A DNA stretch of 64,000 bases from Spirosoma taeanense (GTDB lineage: Bacteria > Bacteroidota > Bacteroidia > Cytophagales > Spirosomataceae), in NCBI RefSeq assembly GCF_013127955.1, contig NZ_CP053435.1, positions 5,146,001 through 5,210,000 on the forward strand. The letters run 5' to 3'. The translations under genes and the position numbers were made by a program. Of the stretch, positions 25,321 to 32,425 are shown piece after piece (the stretch's first letter is position 1; every line of letters starts with the position of its first letter). The notes under the pieces are model-generated. The model did not search any database. It was given only the letters and a program-made list of their open reading frames with translations, and had not been told where the DNA came from.

Positions 25321-27420
25321 TTACGGCAAAGCAAACGCCACGTACCGATCCCCCGACTTCGTTTTGAGTTTGCCCCCTCCGCAGGCAATTACTACGTATT
25401 GCTTGCCATTAACGGCATAGGTACTCGGCGAAGCATACCCGGCGGCAGGCAGTTTGGCGCGCCAGAGTTCACGACCCGTCTTACGGTCGAAAGCCCGAAT
25501 CAGTTCGTCGCGGGAGGAGGCAATAAAGAGCAACCCGCCCGCCGTGACGGCCGGGGCACCATAGTTGTCGGTGCCCGTCGGAGGCAGGCCCTTGGCCACC
25601 AGTTCAGGGTACTCGCCCAGCGGGACCTGCCAACGGTGTTCGCCCGTATTCATGTCAATCGCCGTCAGCGTGCCCCAGGGTGGGCGGCTGACGGGATAGC
25701 CGGCCCGGTCATACCAACGGGTAAACCCGGTGTGGTGGTAAGGCGCAGTGTTAAGGTTCGCTTTGCTGGCAACGGACGTTGTTTTGCCGAACAGAAAATC
25801 CACGATGGCCTTTCGTTCGGCTTCCTTTAGAGAGGTAAAGGCAGGCATCATACCCTGGCCTTTGGCCAGAACCTGAGCCACCGATGCCTCGTTACGTTTT
25901 TGGGAAATACTGATCAGGGCAGGATAGCTACCGTCGTGACTTCCTTCGCGGTTCTGGCCGTGGCAGGCGGCACAGTGGGTTTGGTAGAGCTGGCTACCGG
26001 TGTGCTCAACGGCCCTGGCTGAACCGGCAGGAGTCGGAACAAGCCCCATAGTGACCGGAATCTGCTTGGCGGGAACGTACATAATGCCGGCTTCGTCCAC
26101 TGCGGCCCCACCCCACTGCGCGCCACCGTCGGTGCCGGGGAAAAACACGGTCCGGTTAGGGCTTAGGGGAAGAGGAATGAACTCCTTACCCGATTGCCAG
26201 CGCCGGAGCTGGGCGAGCACCGTGTCGCGGTCGGTGACAAAGTCGTTAATATCGCTTTCCGAAAACGATTGTCGGGTAAACGGCGCGGGTTTCAACGGAA
26301 TCGGCTGGGTGGGCCAGGCTTTTTCTCCCGGAACAGTGGAAGCGGGCATGGGTCGTTCCTCAATCGGAAACAGGGGCTTACCCGTGACCCGGTCGAAGAC
26401 AAACAGGAACCCTTGTTTGGATAAAACCGACACGGCATCTACCTGTTTGCCGTCATGAACGACGGTGAATAAGTTAGGCGGAGCTGGAATATCGCGATCC
26501 CAGATGTCGTGGTGGATCGTCTGAAAATGCCAGAGCCGCTTGCCCGTGGCTGCGTCGAGGGCGATAAGGCTATTGCCGAACAGGTTCTGGCCGGGCCGGG
26601 TACTGCCGTATAAATCGAAAGCCGCAGTCCCCGTGGGCACGTACACGATGCCGCGCTGCCGGTCGATGGCCATTCCCATCCAATTGTTGGCACCCCCGAA
26701 GTTGCGGTAGCCGTCTTTGGGCCAGGTGTCGGCCCCGTACTCGCCGGGGTGTGGAATGGTGTGAAACGTCCAGACGAGCCGCCCCGTGTGCAGGTCGTAG
26801 GCACGCACGTCGCCGGGTAGGGCCGGTGCAAGCTCAGACACCCGGTGGCCCATAATGAGCAGGTTTTTATAGACCACGCCTGGCGTGTTGCTCACTACGT
26901 ACTCGTCGGCTCCGGGACGGGCAAGGCCCTCTTTTAAGTTGATTTTGCCACCATTCCCAAAACCAGTCACCGGTTTGCCCGTTCTGGCATCGAGAGCGTA
27001 AAGCAGCGAGCCGTAGGCGAAGAAAATTCGAGCCTCCTTCCCATCGGTCCAGTAGGTAACGCCCCGGCTATTCATGGCGAAGGTATCGTCGGTGAAAGCT
27101 GTTTTCCAAAGCTCCTTGCCCGTGGCTGCGTCGAGCGCAAAAGCCTGCGACCCTGCCGAAACGCCGTACAGCACGCCATCGATGATAAGCGGGTTGCATT
27201 GAATCTGGGTATTGTTCTTGAGCGTATCGACGCCACCCGACGCATATTCCCAGGCAACCTGTAAGCCCGCTACGTTGCCCGGATTTAGCTGCGTGAGCGG
27301 TGAAAAATGGTTGCGATCTGGCCCGCCGTTGTATTCGGGCCAGTCGGTGGTGGCGGGTTTTTCGGTTAGGCTGAGCAGGCCAACCATCAGCAGTAAGGCG
27401 GGGTAGGTGAACCGTTTCAT
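25321..27420 (-). CDS. PQQ-dependent dehydrogenase with inserted cytochrome c domain
   Basis: A periplasmic quinoprotein of 699 residues with signal peptide (FTYPALLLMVGLLSLTEKP). The beta-propeller shows repeated tryptophan-docking motifs, such as DAATGKELWKTAF, YDLHTGRLVWTFH and DAATGKRLWHFQT. A heme-binding HCAACHGQNREG near residue 485 marks a cytochrome c domain inserted before the last blades (IDMNTGEHRWQVPLG and FDRKTGRELWRAKLP). It resembles glucose or alcohol dehydrogenases that pass electrons to the respiratory chain. The sugar or alcohol substrate is not readable. No pqq biosynthesis genes are in this window. Confidence 0.93.
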   Translation of the reverse strand: MKRFTYPALLLMVGLLSLTEKPATTDWPEYNGGPDRNHFSPLTQLNPGNVAGLQVAWEYASGGVDTLKNNTQIQCNPLIIDGVLYGVSAGSQAFALDAATGKELWKTAFTDDTFAMNSRGVTYWTDGKEARIFFAYGSLLYALDARTGKPVTGFGNGGKINLKEGLARPGADEYVVSNTPGVVYKNLLIMGHRVSELAPALPGDVRAYDLHTGRLVWTFHTIPHPGEYGADTWPKDGYRNFGGANNWMGMAIDRQRGIVYVPTGTAAFDLYGSTRPGQNLFGNSLIALDAATGKRLWHFQTIHHDIWDRDIPAPPNLFTVVHDGKQVDAVSVLSKQGFLFVFDRVTGKPLFPIEERPMPASTVPGEKAWPTQPIPLKPAPFTRQSFSESDINDFVTDRDTVLAQLRRWQSGKEFIPLPLSPNRTVFFPGTDGGAQWGGAAVDEAGIMYVPAKQIPVTMGLVPTPAGSARAVEHTGSQLYQTHCAACHGQNREGSHDGSYPALISISQKRNEASVAQVLAKGQGMMPAFTSLKEAERKAIVDFLFGKTTSVASKANLNTAPYHHTGFTRWYDRAGYPVSRPPWGTLTAIDMNTGEHRWQVPLGEYPELVAKGLPPTGTDNYGAPAVTAGGLLFIASSRDELIRAFDRKTGRELWRAKLPAAGYASPSTYAVNGKQYVVIACGGGKLKTKSGDRYVAFALP

Positions 27421-27543
27421 AAAAAGGTTAGGAGGAATAGATAAATGTACACAAAGTAGCCGAAAGTTGCGATGACCGCCCGGCTTATGTGGCTCAGGGA
27501 CAGCAACAATCCTGTTGGTGTTACCTTCTAATGACCCGTACTA

Positions 27544-27800
27544 CCGTCTGAGAGCTTCACCCGACTGGCCCCCTCCTTAATTACGCTGATCGCCATGATC
27601 GGGAGCTTCTGTTTGCTTTCTCTGTCGATGCGGACTTTGCCGCTCGGTACTTCCTATACCATGTGAACAAGCATTGGTACGGCGGGGCTTTCATTGTGGG
27701 TATTCTCTGGGTAGGGGAAGCGTTTAGCTTTACCTGTCTACTGACCGCGCTCCTGATCGTGATCGGGCTAATTTTGATGAAGCTAACCTCCTCTAACTGA
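27544..27800 (+). pseudogene. Broken SMR-family small multidrug transporter
   Basis: Reading frame one gives SFTRLAPSLITLIAMIGSF, then SLSMRTLPLGTSYTM, the central part of an SMR (EmrE/SugE-like) efflux protein. A TGA at 27664-27666 stands where the family has Trp (YTM-stop-TSIG). About 15 bases later the frame shifts, and the last helices read AFIVGILWVGEAFSF and LLIVIGLILMKLTSSN before TGA at 27798. The first helix with the essential Glu is not found upstream. Truncation, a stop and a frameshift make this a clear relic. Confidence 0.85.
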
Positions 27801-28054
27801 TAGCGGGCAGTTATTTATGTAGCTGAATTAATAGCAGAATAGGCGTGCTTATAGCCATCCCGGAGCGTTAGACGCGTCAAATTAACAAAGCAACATACAG
27901 GCTTTTGTTTAGTTTGCAGACGCTACCCGTAGGCCTTAGCTCCCATGAGTTGTTAGTCAATTTATTCAATATCAGCCGAATGCTCAAGCATTTTTAAACA
28001 GGTTTAAAGGGTTATACCCTACTATAGTATGTTAATAAAAGAAGACAACCTAAT

Positions 28055-28100
28055 AACATACAAAAAGCCCCATATTGCTGTATGGAGCTTTTTGTATGTT
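28055..28100 (-). terminator. Terminator after the Asn-rich secreted protein gene
   Basis: A stem of about 19 bp (28055-28074 with 28081-28100, one mismatch) contains AAAAAGC/GCTTTTT and can work in both directions. It lies 19 bases beyond the stop at 28119. Confidence 0.85.
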
Positions 28101-28118
28101 ATGTTTTATAAAATGGCT

Positions 28119-28535
28119 TTATCGGTTCGTTGGCTGATTTACATTCTGGACAACGAACTGTCTACTTAGCAGGCCAACTACTGCCTGGTTTTTGTTTAAA
28201 ATGTTGGCATTTCGTAAAAGATCATTCAGAACATTTGTGATGGTAATATCTCGAATTAAATTATTAAGTGCCGTAATCTCGTTCTTGTTGAGCACATTAT
28301 TAACGTTTACTACATCCTTAACGTCAACCTTTCCGATATTTACCAAATCCTGAATAGTCAGATTTGATAAGTTAACATTTGCATTAACAAGCCCCTGCTG
28401 GAGATTAGTTAAACCCGCGGCTAATTGTTCCGCTGTCGTTGTGCTTTTTAGTTGTGCCTGTGCGCTATTGAAGCTCGCTACAGCCAGTAGCAAAGTAAGT
28501 ACGACAGCGCTGATTAATTTCCCTGAATGTTTCAT
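28119..28535 (-). CDS. Secreted Asn/Leu-rich hypothetical protein
   Basis: A 138-residue protein with signal peptide ending FNSAQAQ near residue 28. The mature part is unusually rich in Asn, Val and Leu (VNVNNVLNKNEITALNNL, NVLNDLLRNANILNKNQ), with few charged residues. It suggests stacked short repeats, perhaps a solenoid or curlin-like fold, but no family is recognised. It is isolated in AT-rich DNA, with an inverted repeat at 28567-28584 upstream. Confidence 0.65.
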   Translation of the reverse strand: MKHSGKLISAVVLTLLLAVASFNSAQAQLKSTTTAEQLAAGLTNLQQGLVNANVNLSNLTIQDLVNIGKVDVKDVVNVNNVLNKNEITALNNLIRDITITNVLNDLLRNANILNKNQAVVGLLSRQFVVQNVNQPTNR

Positions 28536-29022
28536 AATTGTTGATGTTTAAAATTGACGATATCCCCTATAGAGTATTCTATAGAAGTAAGACTATCAAC
28601 AGAATATCAGTTAGAATGTTTAAAAATTGGCTATTTGTAAAGAGCTGTAAATTCTTGACATTGAACGCTTATTTAATGTATTACCCATTGTTATTAAAAA
28701 TTTTTCTTATTCAAAAGCATATAAAACTAATAATTTCATAGTACATTAAATAATGTATATAACAGAGCTTAATTGAGCGCTTTTGCTTGCTATTTTGCGT
28801 ATTCAGCAATCTCTACGCTTTGTTCCGATAATCGTTTGTTTAATTTTTAATTTACTTCGCTTTCCTTTCCCTACTTTACGGACGCTAATCTGGCCGATGC
28901 AGTTACAACTAAAGCGTAAAAAACCAAGTAAAACTAGTGTCGTCAGCTATTTAAATAATATACTCATTCTGTAAATCTGGTTTTTTCTATCATAAACTTT
29001 ATGTGATAACTAATAACCCTAG
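28536..29022. other. AT-rich region without a recognised gene
   Basis: Much richer in A and T than the surroundings. It contains the 18-base dyad at 28567-28584 and short open frames (28783-28974) with no domain. It may be foreign or decayed DNA. Confidence 0.5.
28567..28584. repeat. Perfect 7-bp inverted repeat
   Basis: CTATAGA and TCTATAG flank GTAT, about 32 bases before the start codon of the Asn-rich protein gene. It may be an operator. Confidence 0.4.
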
Positions 29023-29466
29023 GTGTACACTCCTGTCCTACCCAAACCAGCTGAATATCAGTTTTTTGTCAATGGATCTTCAGACAACTGCCCGGAACTG
29101 CTTAAACCTATTCTTGAGATGAAAGCCCAGATTGAAGTCATTTGGGACAAAAAACGGTATCTGGAGCGTAACCGGTTTTGCCCGAAACGTCGACCGTTGA
29201 TGCTGAGGAGCCAGCCACCTTCGCCACCGCTGTCTTGGAGTATGCGGGGCGTTATGAGCTGGCTTACCACAACTGGCGGTTGATTGATATGCGCTCGAAG
29301 CTAAACGCAAACTGGGCGGTCACAAGGCCAAGTCCGGCAAGCGAAATGAATGGGAGCTGGAGCTGACCAAAGCTGAACTGGCGATTCAGGAAATTGACGT
29401 AAGGTTGAGTTAGAAGCGCGCAAATCGCTAAAAATCAGCATATTGACGATGATCCAAAAAGATTAA
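29023..29466 (+). pseudogene. Frameshifted gene of unknown function (three shifts)
   Basis: Starting at GTG 29023 the protein reads AEYQFFVNGSSDNCPELLK and QIEVIWDKKRYLERNRF, then continues one frame over with LPETSTVDAEEPATF and YAGRYELAYHNWRLIDM, next frame with LEAKRKLGGHKAKSGKRNEW and ELTKAELAIQEID, and finally in the first frame with KVELEARKSLKISIL to TAA 29464-29466. Each shift has the same sign, as if single bases had been lost near 29177, 29292 and 29400. The rebuilt product would have about 145 residues, charged and helical. No family is recognised. Confidence 0.65.
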
Positions 29467-29478
29467 ATGCCTTAGGTT

Positions 29479-29703
29479 ATGCCAAGACTACTTAACGCAC
29501 AGACCTTACAGGATTTGGGGTTTAACTGGGAAGACAGCATGGATGGGGCAGTGTCAATCTGGACACGGGACGGCTGGGTGGTTGAGCAACGCACCAGAGC
29601 GAAAGATGGTGGGCCGGATGAATTTTATTTTTTGCCCGAAGGGGGAATCAAGTTTCAGGTCGTTACGGTCAAATACCTCAACTACATGCTGGGTCGTGGC
29701 TGA
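29479..29703 (+). pseudogene. Hypothetical gene truncated by IS1 insertion
   Basis: 74 codons from ATG 29479 encode MPRLLNAQTLQDLGFNW and SIWTRDGWVVEQRT, a small soluble protein of unknown function. The last codons (GRG, stop) lie inside the left inverted repeat of the IS element, so the original 3' end is lost. The missing part is not seen beyond the right repeat. It follows the frameshifted gene by 12 bases, so the two were probably one operon. Confidence 0.6.
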
Positions 29704-29711
29704 ATTGCGTT
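29692..29711 (+). repeat. IS1 left inverted repeat
   Basis: GGTCGTGGCTGAATTGCGTT; it differs at two positions from the reverse complement of the right end. Confidence 0.9.
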
Positions 29712-29714
29712 GAA

Positions 29715-29996
29715 ATGGTATCTTTGTTGATGGTCTTAGAAGCGGTTATTTGCAAACATTGCGGTCAAACTCAACAAGTCAAACGCTATGGCTCTACTCG
29801 GGCTGGCACTCAACGCTACCGATGCTACGACTGCGGTCGAACATTTGTGCAGATTTATACCCACAAAGCCCGTGATCCATTGGTTAAAGAGCAAATTACC
29901 CAAATGGTGCTGAATGGATCGGGCGTGCGCGATACGGCTCGTGTCCTGGGTGTTAACCGCAATACAGTTAGCAACCAATTTAAAAAAAAGCAGTGA
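29715..29996 (+). CDS. insA: IS1 InsA-like protein
   Basis: A 93-residue first frame. It has a zinc ribbon (CKHCG and YRCYDCGRTF) followed by a helix-turn-helix (VRDTARVLGVNRNTVSNQF). In IS1, InsA alone binds the ends and represses, and the InsAB' fusion is the transposase. The frame ends just after a run of eight A at 29982-29989. Confidence 0.9.
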   Translation: MVSLLMVLEAVICKHCGQTQQVKRYGSTRAGTQRYRCYDCGRTFVQIYTHKARDPLVKEQITQMVLNGSGVRDTARVLGVNRNTVSNQFKKKQ

Positions 29997-30447
29997 GGTT
30001 GTTTATGTCAATCCTGTTTATGTCAATAAAGGCTTGAAAATCACGCTTAAAGTTGACGAAATGTGGGCTTACGTACGTAATAAGAAGCAGCCGCGCTGGC
30101 TATGGTGGGTAGAGGATGCCGTGACCGGCGAGGTGGTTGCTTTTGTTTTTGGTCGTCGTACTCACCAAACCTTCCGTCACTTACTAGCTCTATTAGAGCA
30201 AGCTAGAATTCAGGTAATTAGGTGGATAACAGACTGCTGGTGGGCATACTTTGATTGTTTGGATCAAAGACTGCGTTTGGAAAGCAAAGCTTTATTGCAG
30301 AGTCTTGAACGAAAGCATCTTACTCTTCGGACCCGGCTAAAACGCCTGGCCCGCCGAACGATCTGCTTTTCCAAGTCAGTTACTATACATGATACGATAA
30401 TCGGTCTATTCATCAACCAATTTTTCTTTGCCGATAAACGCAATTAA
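29914..30447 (+). CDS. insB: IS1 InsB-like catalytic part of transposase
   Basis: The meaningful part starts at the A run (about 29980); codons before that only overlap insA. It reads KVDEMWAYVRNKKQPRWLWW (first catalytic Asp), VIRWITDCWWAYF (second Asp), then LERKHLTLRTRLKRLARRT (Glu) and ICFSKSVTIHDTIIG. These are IS1 DDE landmarks. It lies in the +1 frame relative to insA, whereas classic IS1 uses -1, so expression would need slippage on the A8 run, or the copy may have lost one A. The residue after the second Asp is Cys. Confidence 0.85.
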   Translation: MDRACAIRLVSWVLTAIQLATNLKKSSEVVYVNPVYVNKGLKITLKVDEMWAYVRNKKQPRWLWWVEDAVTGEVVAFVFGRRTHQTFRHLLALLEQARIQVIRWITDCWWAYFDCLDQRLRLESKALLQSLERKHLTLRTRLKRLARRTICFSKSVTIHDTIIGLFINQFFFADKRN

Positions 30448-30456
30448 GCCACTACC
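30437..30456 (-). repeat. IS1 right inverted repeat
   Basis: AACGCAATTAAGCCACTACC on the plus strand; it closes the element nine bases after the insB stop. Confidence 0.9.
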
Positions 30457-30466
30457 GAACTAAACA

Positions 30467-30500
30467 AAAATTCCCTGGGCTAAATAGTCCAGGGAATTTT
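30467..30500 (-). terminator. Terminator after the Lys-rich secreted protein gene
   Basis: A perfect 12-bp stem (AAAATTCCCTGG with CCAGGGAATTTT) around a 10-base loop, between IS1 and the stop at 30539. Confidence 0.85.
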
Positions 30501-30538
30501 CAATAAAAGCCCAAACTGTGTGTAATTAGGTGTGTTAG

Positions 30539-30859
30539 TTAATCGATGCCTTCGGCCTTTTTCTTCTTATCTTTAGCGACGGCTTTTAATTCTTTAGCGT
30601 CCCTTTTCATAACTTTCTTTTCAGCCTTTTCCATTTTCCGGTCTGCTTTAGCCATCCTGGTTTTTGGGTCTGAAATACCGTTTATTTCAAGCCCTTTGTG
30701 CGTTCTGGCTTCCATGCGATGTTCCTTAGCCTTGGCTATTTTCTTTTCGGCCTTCATCTCTTTTTTGGCGGCCTTTGCCTCCTGAACGGCCTGAGCGAAT
30801 CCCGATTGCGCCACCGATAACAGCGCAAAAACGGAAGCGAGCATGAGTACTTTTTTCAT
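30539..30859 (-). CDS. Secreted Lys/Ala-rich helical protein
   Basis: A 106-residue protein with signal peptide ending QSGFAQA. The mature part is extremely basic and helical (EAKAAKKEMKAEKKIAKAK, KVMKRDAKELKAVAKDKKKK), broken by a short HKGLEINGISDPKTR turn. It could bind envelope polymers or nucleic acid. No family is recognised; the role is unknown. Confidence 0.7.
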   Translation of the reverse strand: MKKVLMLASVFALLSVAQSGFAQAVQEAKAAKKEMKAEKKIAKAKEHRMEARTHKGLEINGISDPKTRMAKADRKMEKAEKKVMKRDAKELKAVAKDKKKKAEGID

Positions 30860-31105
30860 AACGTTTTAGTGAGTTTGTGTGCTTTTAAGGTAGTGTAGTG
30901 AAGTTAATAATGGACAAGCGTAATGCAGAATTGAACTTGAGTGGTCAAAATTTGTTCAGAAAGTTTCACCTAAATTTTACCCTATAAAATCTGTAGGTAA
31001 ATAGCAATTTATTCAAATGCTGGGGCGCATAAATTCCCAAAACAAGCTGTGTTTCAGGTGTAAACTTTGGTTCAGAAGATGAAACACTTAGACTAAAAAC
31101 GTCTT

Positions 31106-31618
31106 TTATCGTTTTGACGACAACGGGTGGTTTTGTAGCTTATAACTCATGACCCCATGCAAAACAGGCTGCAGTTTTCTGGCCAAGTTATCCATAAATA
31201 AAAACCCTTCGTTTTGTGGGGCAGTACTCCCCTTCCGGTATTCGACGGGAGTCCCATTAGGCTCAGCCAATGAACTGGTTTGAACAATGTATGAGCTATT
31301 TCGCAGCCAACCGGTGAGCATGGCCAGCCCGGAATTAATATAGAGCTTACCTTCAAACACAGCACCTTTATTGCTGCCAGCAAAGACGTTTTCGGGTGCG
31401 CGGATGATTAAGAAATCATTGTCGCCTGTATAGGCAACGCCCTGTTCGGTTAAGACTTCAGCAACGGCAAGGTAGGCTTCTTTATCGGCCAGATCGGTAG
31501 TAATCAGAATGGTATTAGCTCCTTTAAAAGGAAGCTGCTGGCTACGAGAACTGGTCGCAACCAGACAAAACAAGCAGGCTAGCCAGCAGCAGAACGGTTT
31601 AAGCCGGGAAGATTTCAT
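31106..31618 (-). CDS. Secreted hypothetical protein
   Basis: A 170-residue protein with a signal peptide ending ATSSRSQ near residue 27. The mature part alternates strands and helices (NTILITTDLADKEAYLAVAE, FLIIRAPENVF). No family is recognised with confidence. Its ATG overlaps the stop of the preceding small membrane protein (TGATG), so the two are translationally coupled. Confidence 0.72.
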   Translation of the reverse strand: MKSSRLKPFCCWLACLFCLVATSSRSQQLPFKGANTILITTDLADKEAYLAVAEVLTEQGVAYTGDNDFLIIRAPENVFAGSNKGAVFEGKLYINSGLAMLTGWLRNSSYIVQTSSLAEPNGTPVEYRKGSTAPQNEGFLFMDNLARKLQPVLHGVMSYKLQNHPLSSKR

Positions 31619-31821
31619 CAGGCTACTTTACGTTTAAAGAACTCGATTCCGGCATAGGTATAAACCAGAAGAGTCATTGTTTCGACGACGGCCTCGGTGG
31701 TGTTTTCGGTATAAACACCGCTGTAGAAGTCCTGCACCCAATTGATAAGGGCCAGGCAGTATAAAGCCATAGCCATCAGGCTAGTGACAACAATTACCAG
31801 AATTAGCACAGCCTGTCGCAT
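31618..31821 (-). CDS. Small two-helix membrane protein
   Basis: A 67-residue protein with one long N-terminal helix (LILVIVVTSLMAMALYCLAL) and a weaker second one (MTLLVYTYAGIEFF) with a basic end. No family is recognised. It overlaps the next gene by one base and forms a two-gene operon with it. Confidence 0.65.
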   Translation of the reverse strand: MRQAVLILVIVVTSLMAMALYCLALINWVQDFYSGVYTENTTEAVVETMTLLVYTYAGIEFFKRKVA

Positions 31822-32216
31822 ATCGTGTAAAAAGTGAATGATGGTGCTTAAAATCGTACAAGTATATTGCCAGATAAGACAATATTTGGTTACTGAGAAC
31901 GGGCTTTCATTTACTTACATATGAAAAAATTCCTAAAAATTTACTAGGAGGTCTTATTCCGATACCTCTATACGTTGATGAGTGCCATAGACTAGTTAAC
32001 CGCCGGTTTTTATAGCAAAAAAGCAGTGAGGAAAGTTTTCCACGAGGCTGTGGAGGCCGTGAGGCAGGTAAGACAGGAATGCCCCACTCTTAAGTTAATC
32101 TACAGATTTTTAGGGATTTATGGTAACAAATTTGGCTATCAATGAGGCTCTGCATCTATAAACAGAAAAGCACTTACGAGGTCAATCGTAAGTGCCTGAC
32201 GGTGAACACGGAATCC
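31822..32216. other. Intergenic region without recognised feature other than the tRNA terminator
   Basis: This region of 395 bases holds only the terminator of the tRNA (32170-32195) and presumably the promoter of the small membrane protein gene. No open frame is convincing. Confidence 0.55.
32170..32195 (-). terminator. Terminator of the tRNA-Gly transcript
   Basis: A perfect 10-bp stem (GCACTTACGA with TCGTAAGTGC), a six-base loop and a T-rich tail on the minus strand, 22 bases after the encoded CCA. Confidence 0.85.
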
Positions 32217-32292
32217 TGGAGCGGAAAACGGGTCTCGAACCCGCGACCTGCAGCTTGGGAAGCTGCCGCTCTACCAACTGAGCTACTTCCGC
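32217..32292 (-). tRNA. tRNA-Gly (anticodon CCC)
   Basis: The cloverleaf reads from 32292 leftward: acceptor GCGGAAG pairs with TTTCCGC, the D arm is GCTCAGTTGGTAGAGC, the anticodon arm is GCAGC-TTCCCAA-GCTGC with CCC in the loop, and the T arm is GCGGG-TTCGAGA-CCCGT. The discriminator is T, as usual for tRNA-Gly, and CCA is encoded. It reads GGG codons. Confidence 0.96.
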
Positions 32293-32425
32293 TTTATGCC
32301 CTTTAGGCAAAGTTGAAGGAATCCGCCGAAAATGTCAAGGGTTTGATTGACATAGTTTGCAGTTTTTGAAATGTGGTTCGTAGTTTACGCTCGCAACAAA
32401 CCCTCACTCTCCAGTCTACTGTCCA

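Larger units (their letters stand above)
29692..30456 (+). mobile_element. IS1-family insertion sequence, 765 bp
   Basis: The ends are 20-bp inverted repeats: 29692-29711 and the complement of 30437-30456 match at 18 of 20 positions. The 765-base length is almost exactly that of classical IS1 (768). Inside are an InsA-like zinc-ribbon frame and an InsB-like catalytic frame. The eight bases on either side do not match each other, so I see no target duplication; a deletion next to the element is likely. Confidence 0.93.

Noticed and set aside
28783..28974. Plus-strand frame of 63 codons in AT-rich DNA
   Set aside because: It is hydrophobic, without a domain or neighbour support, and lies in a region with many chance frames.
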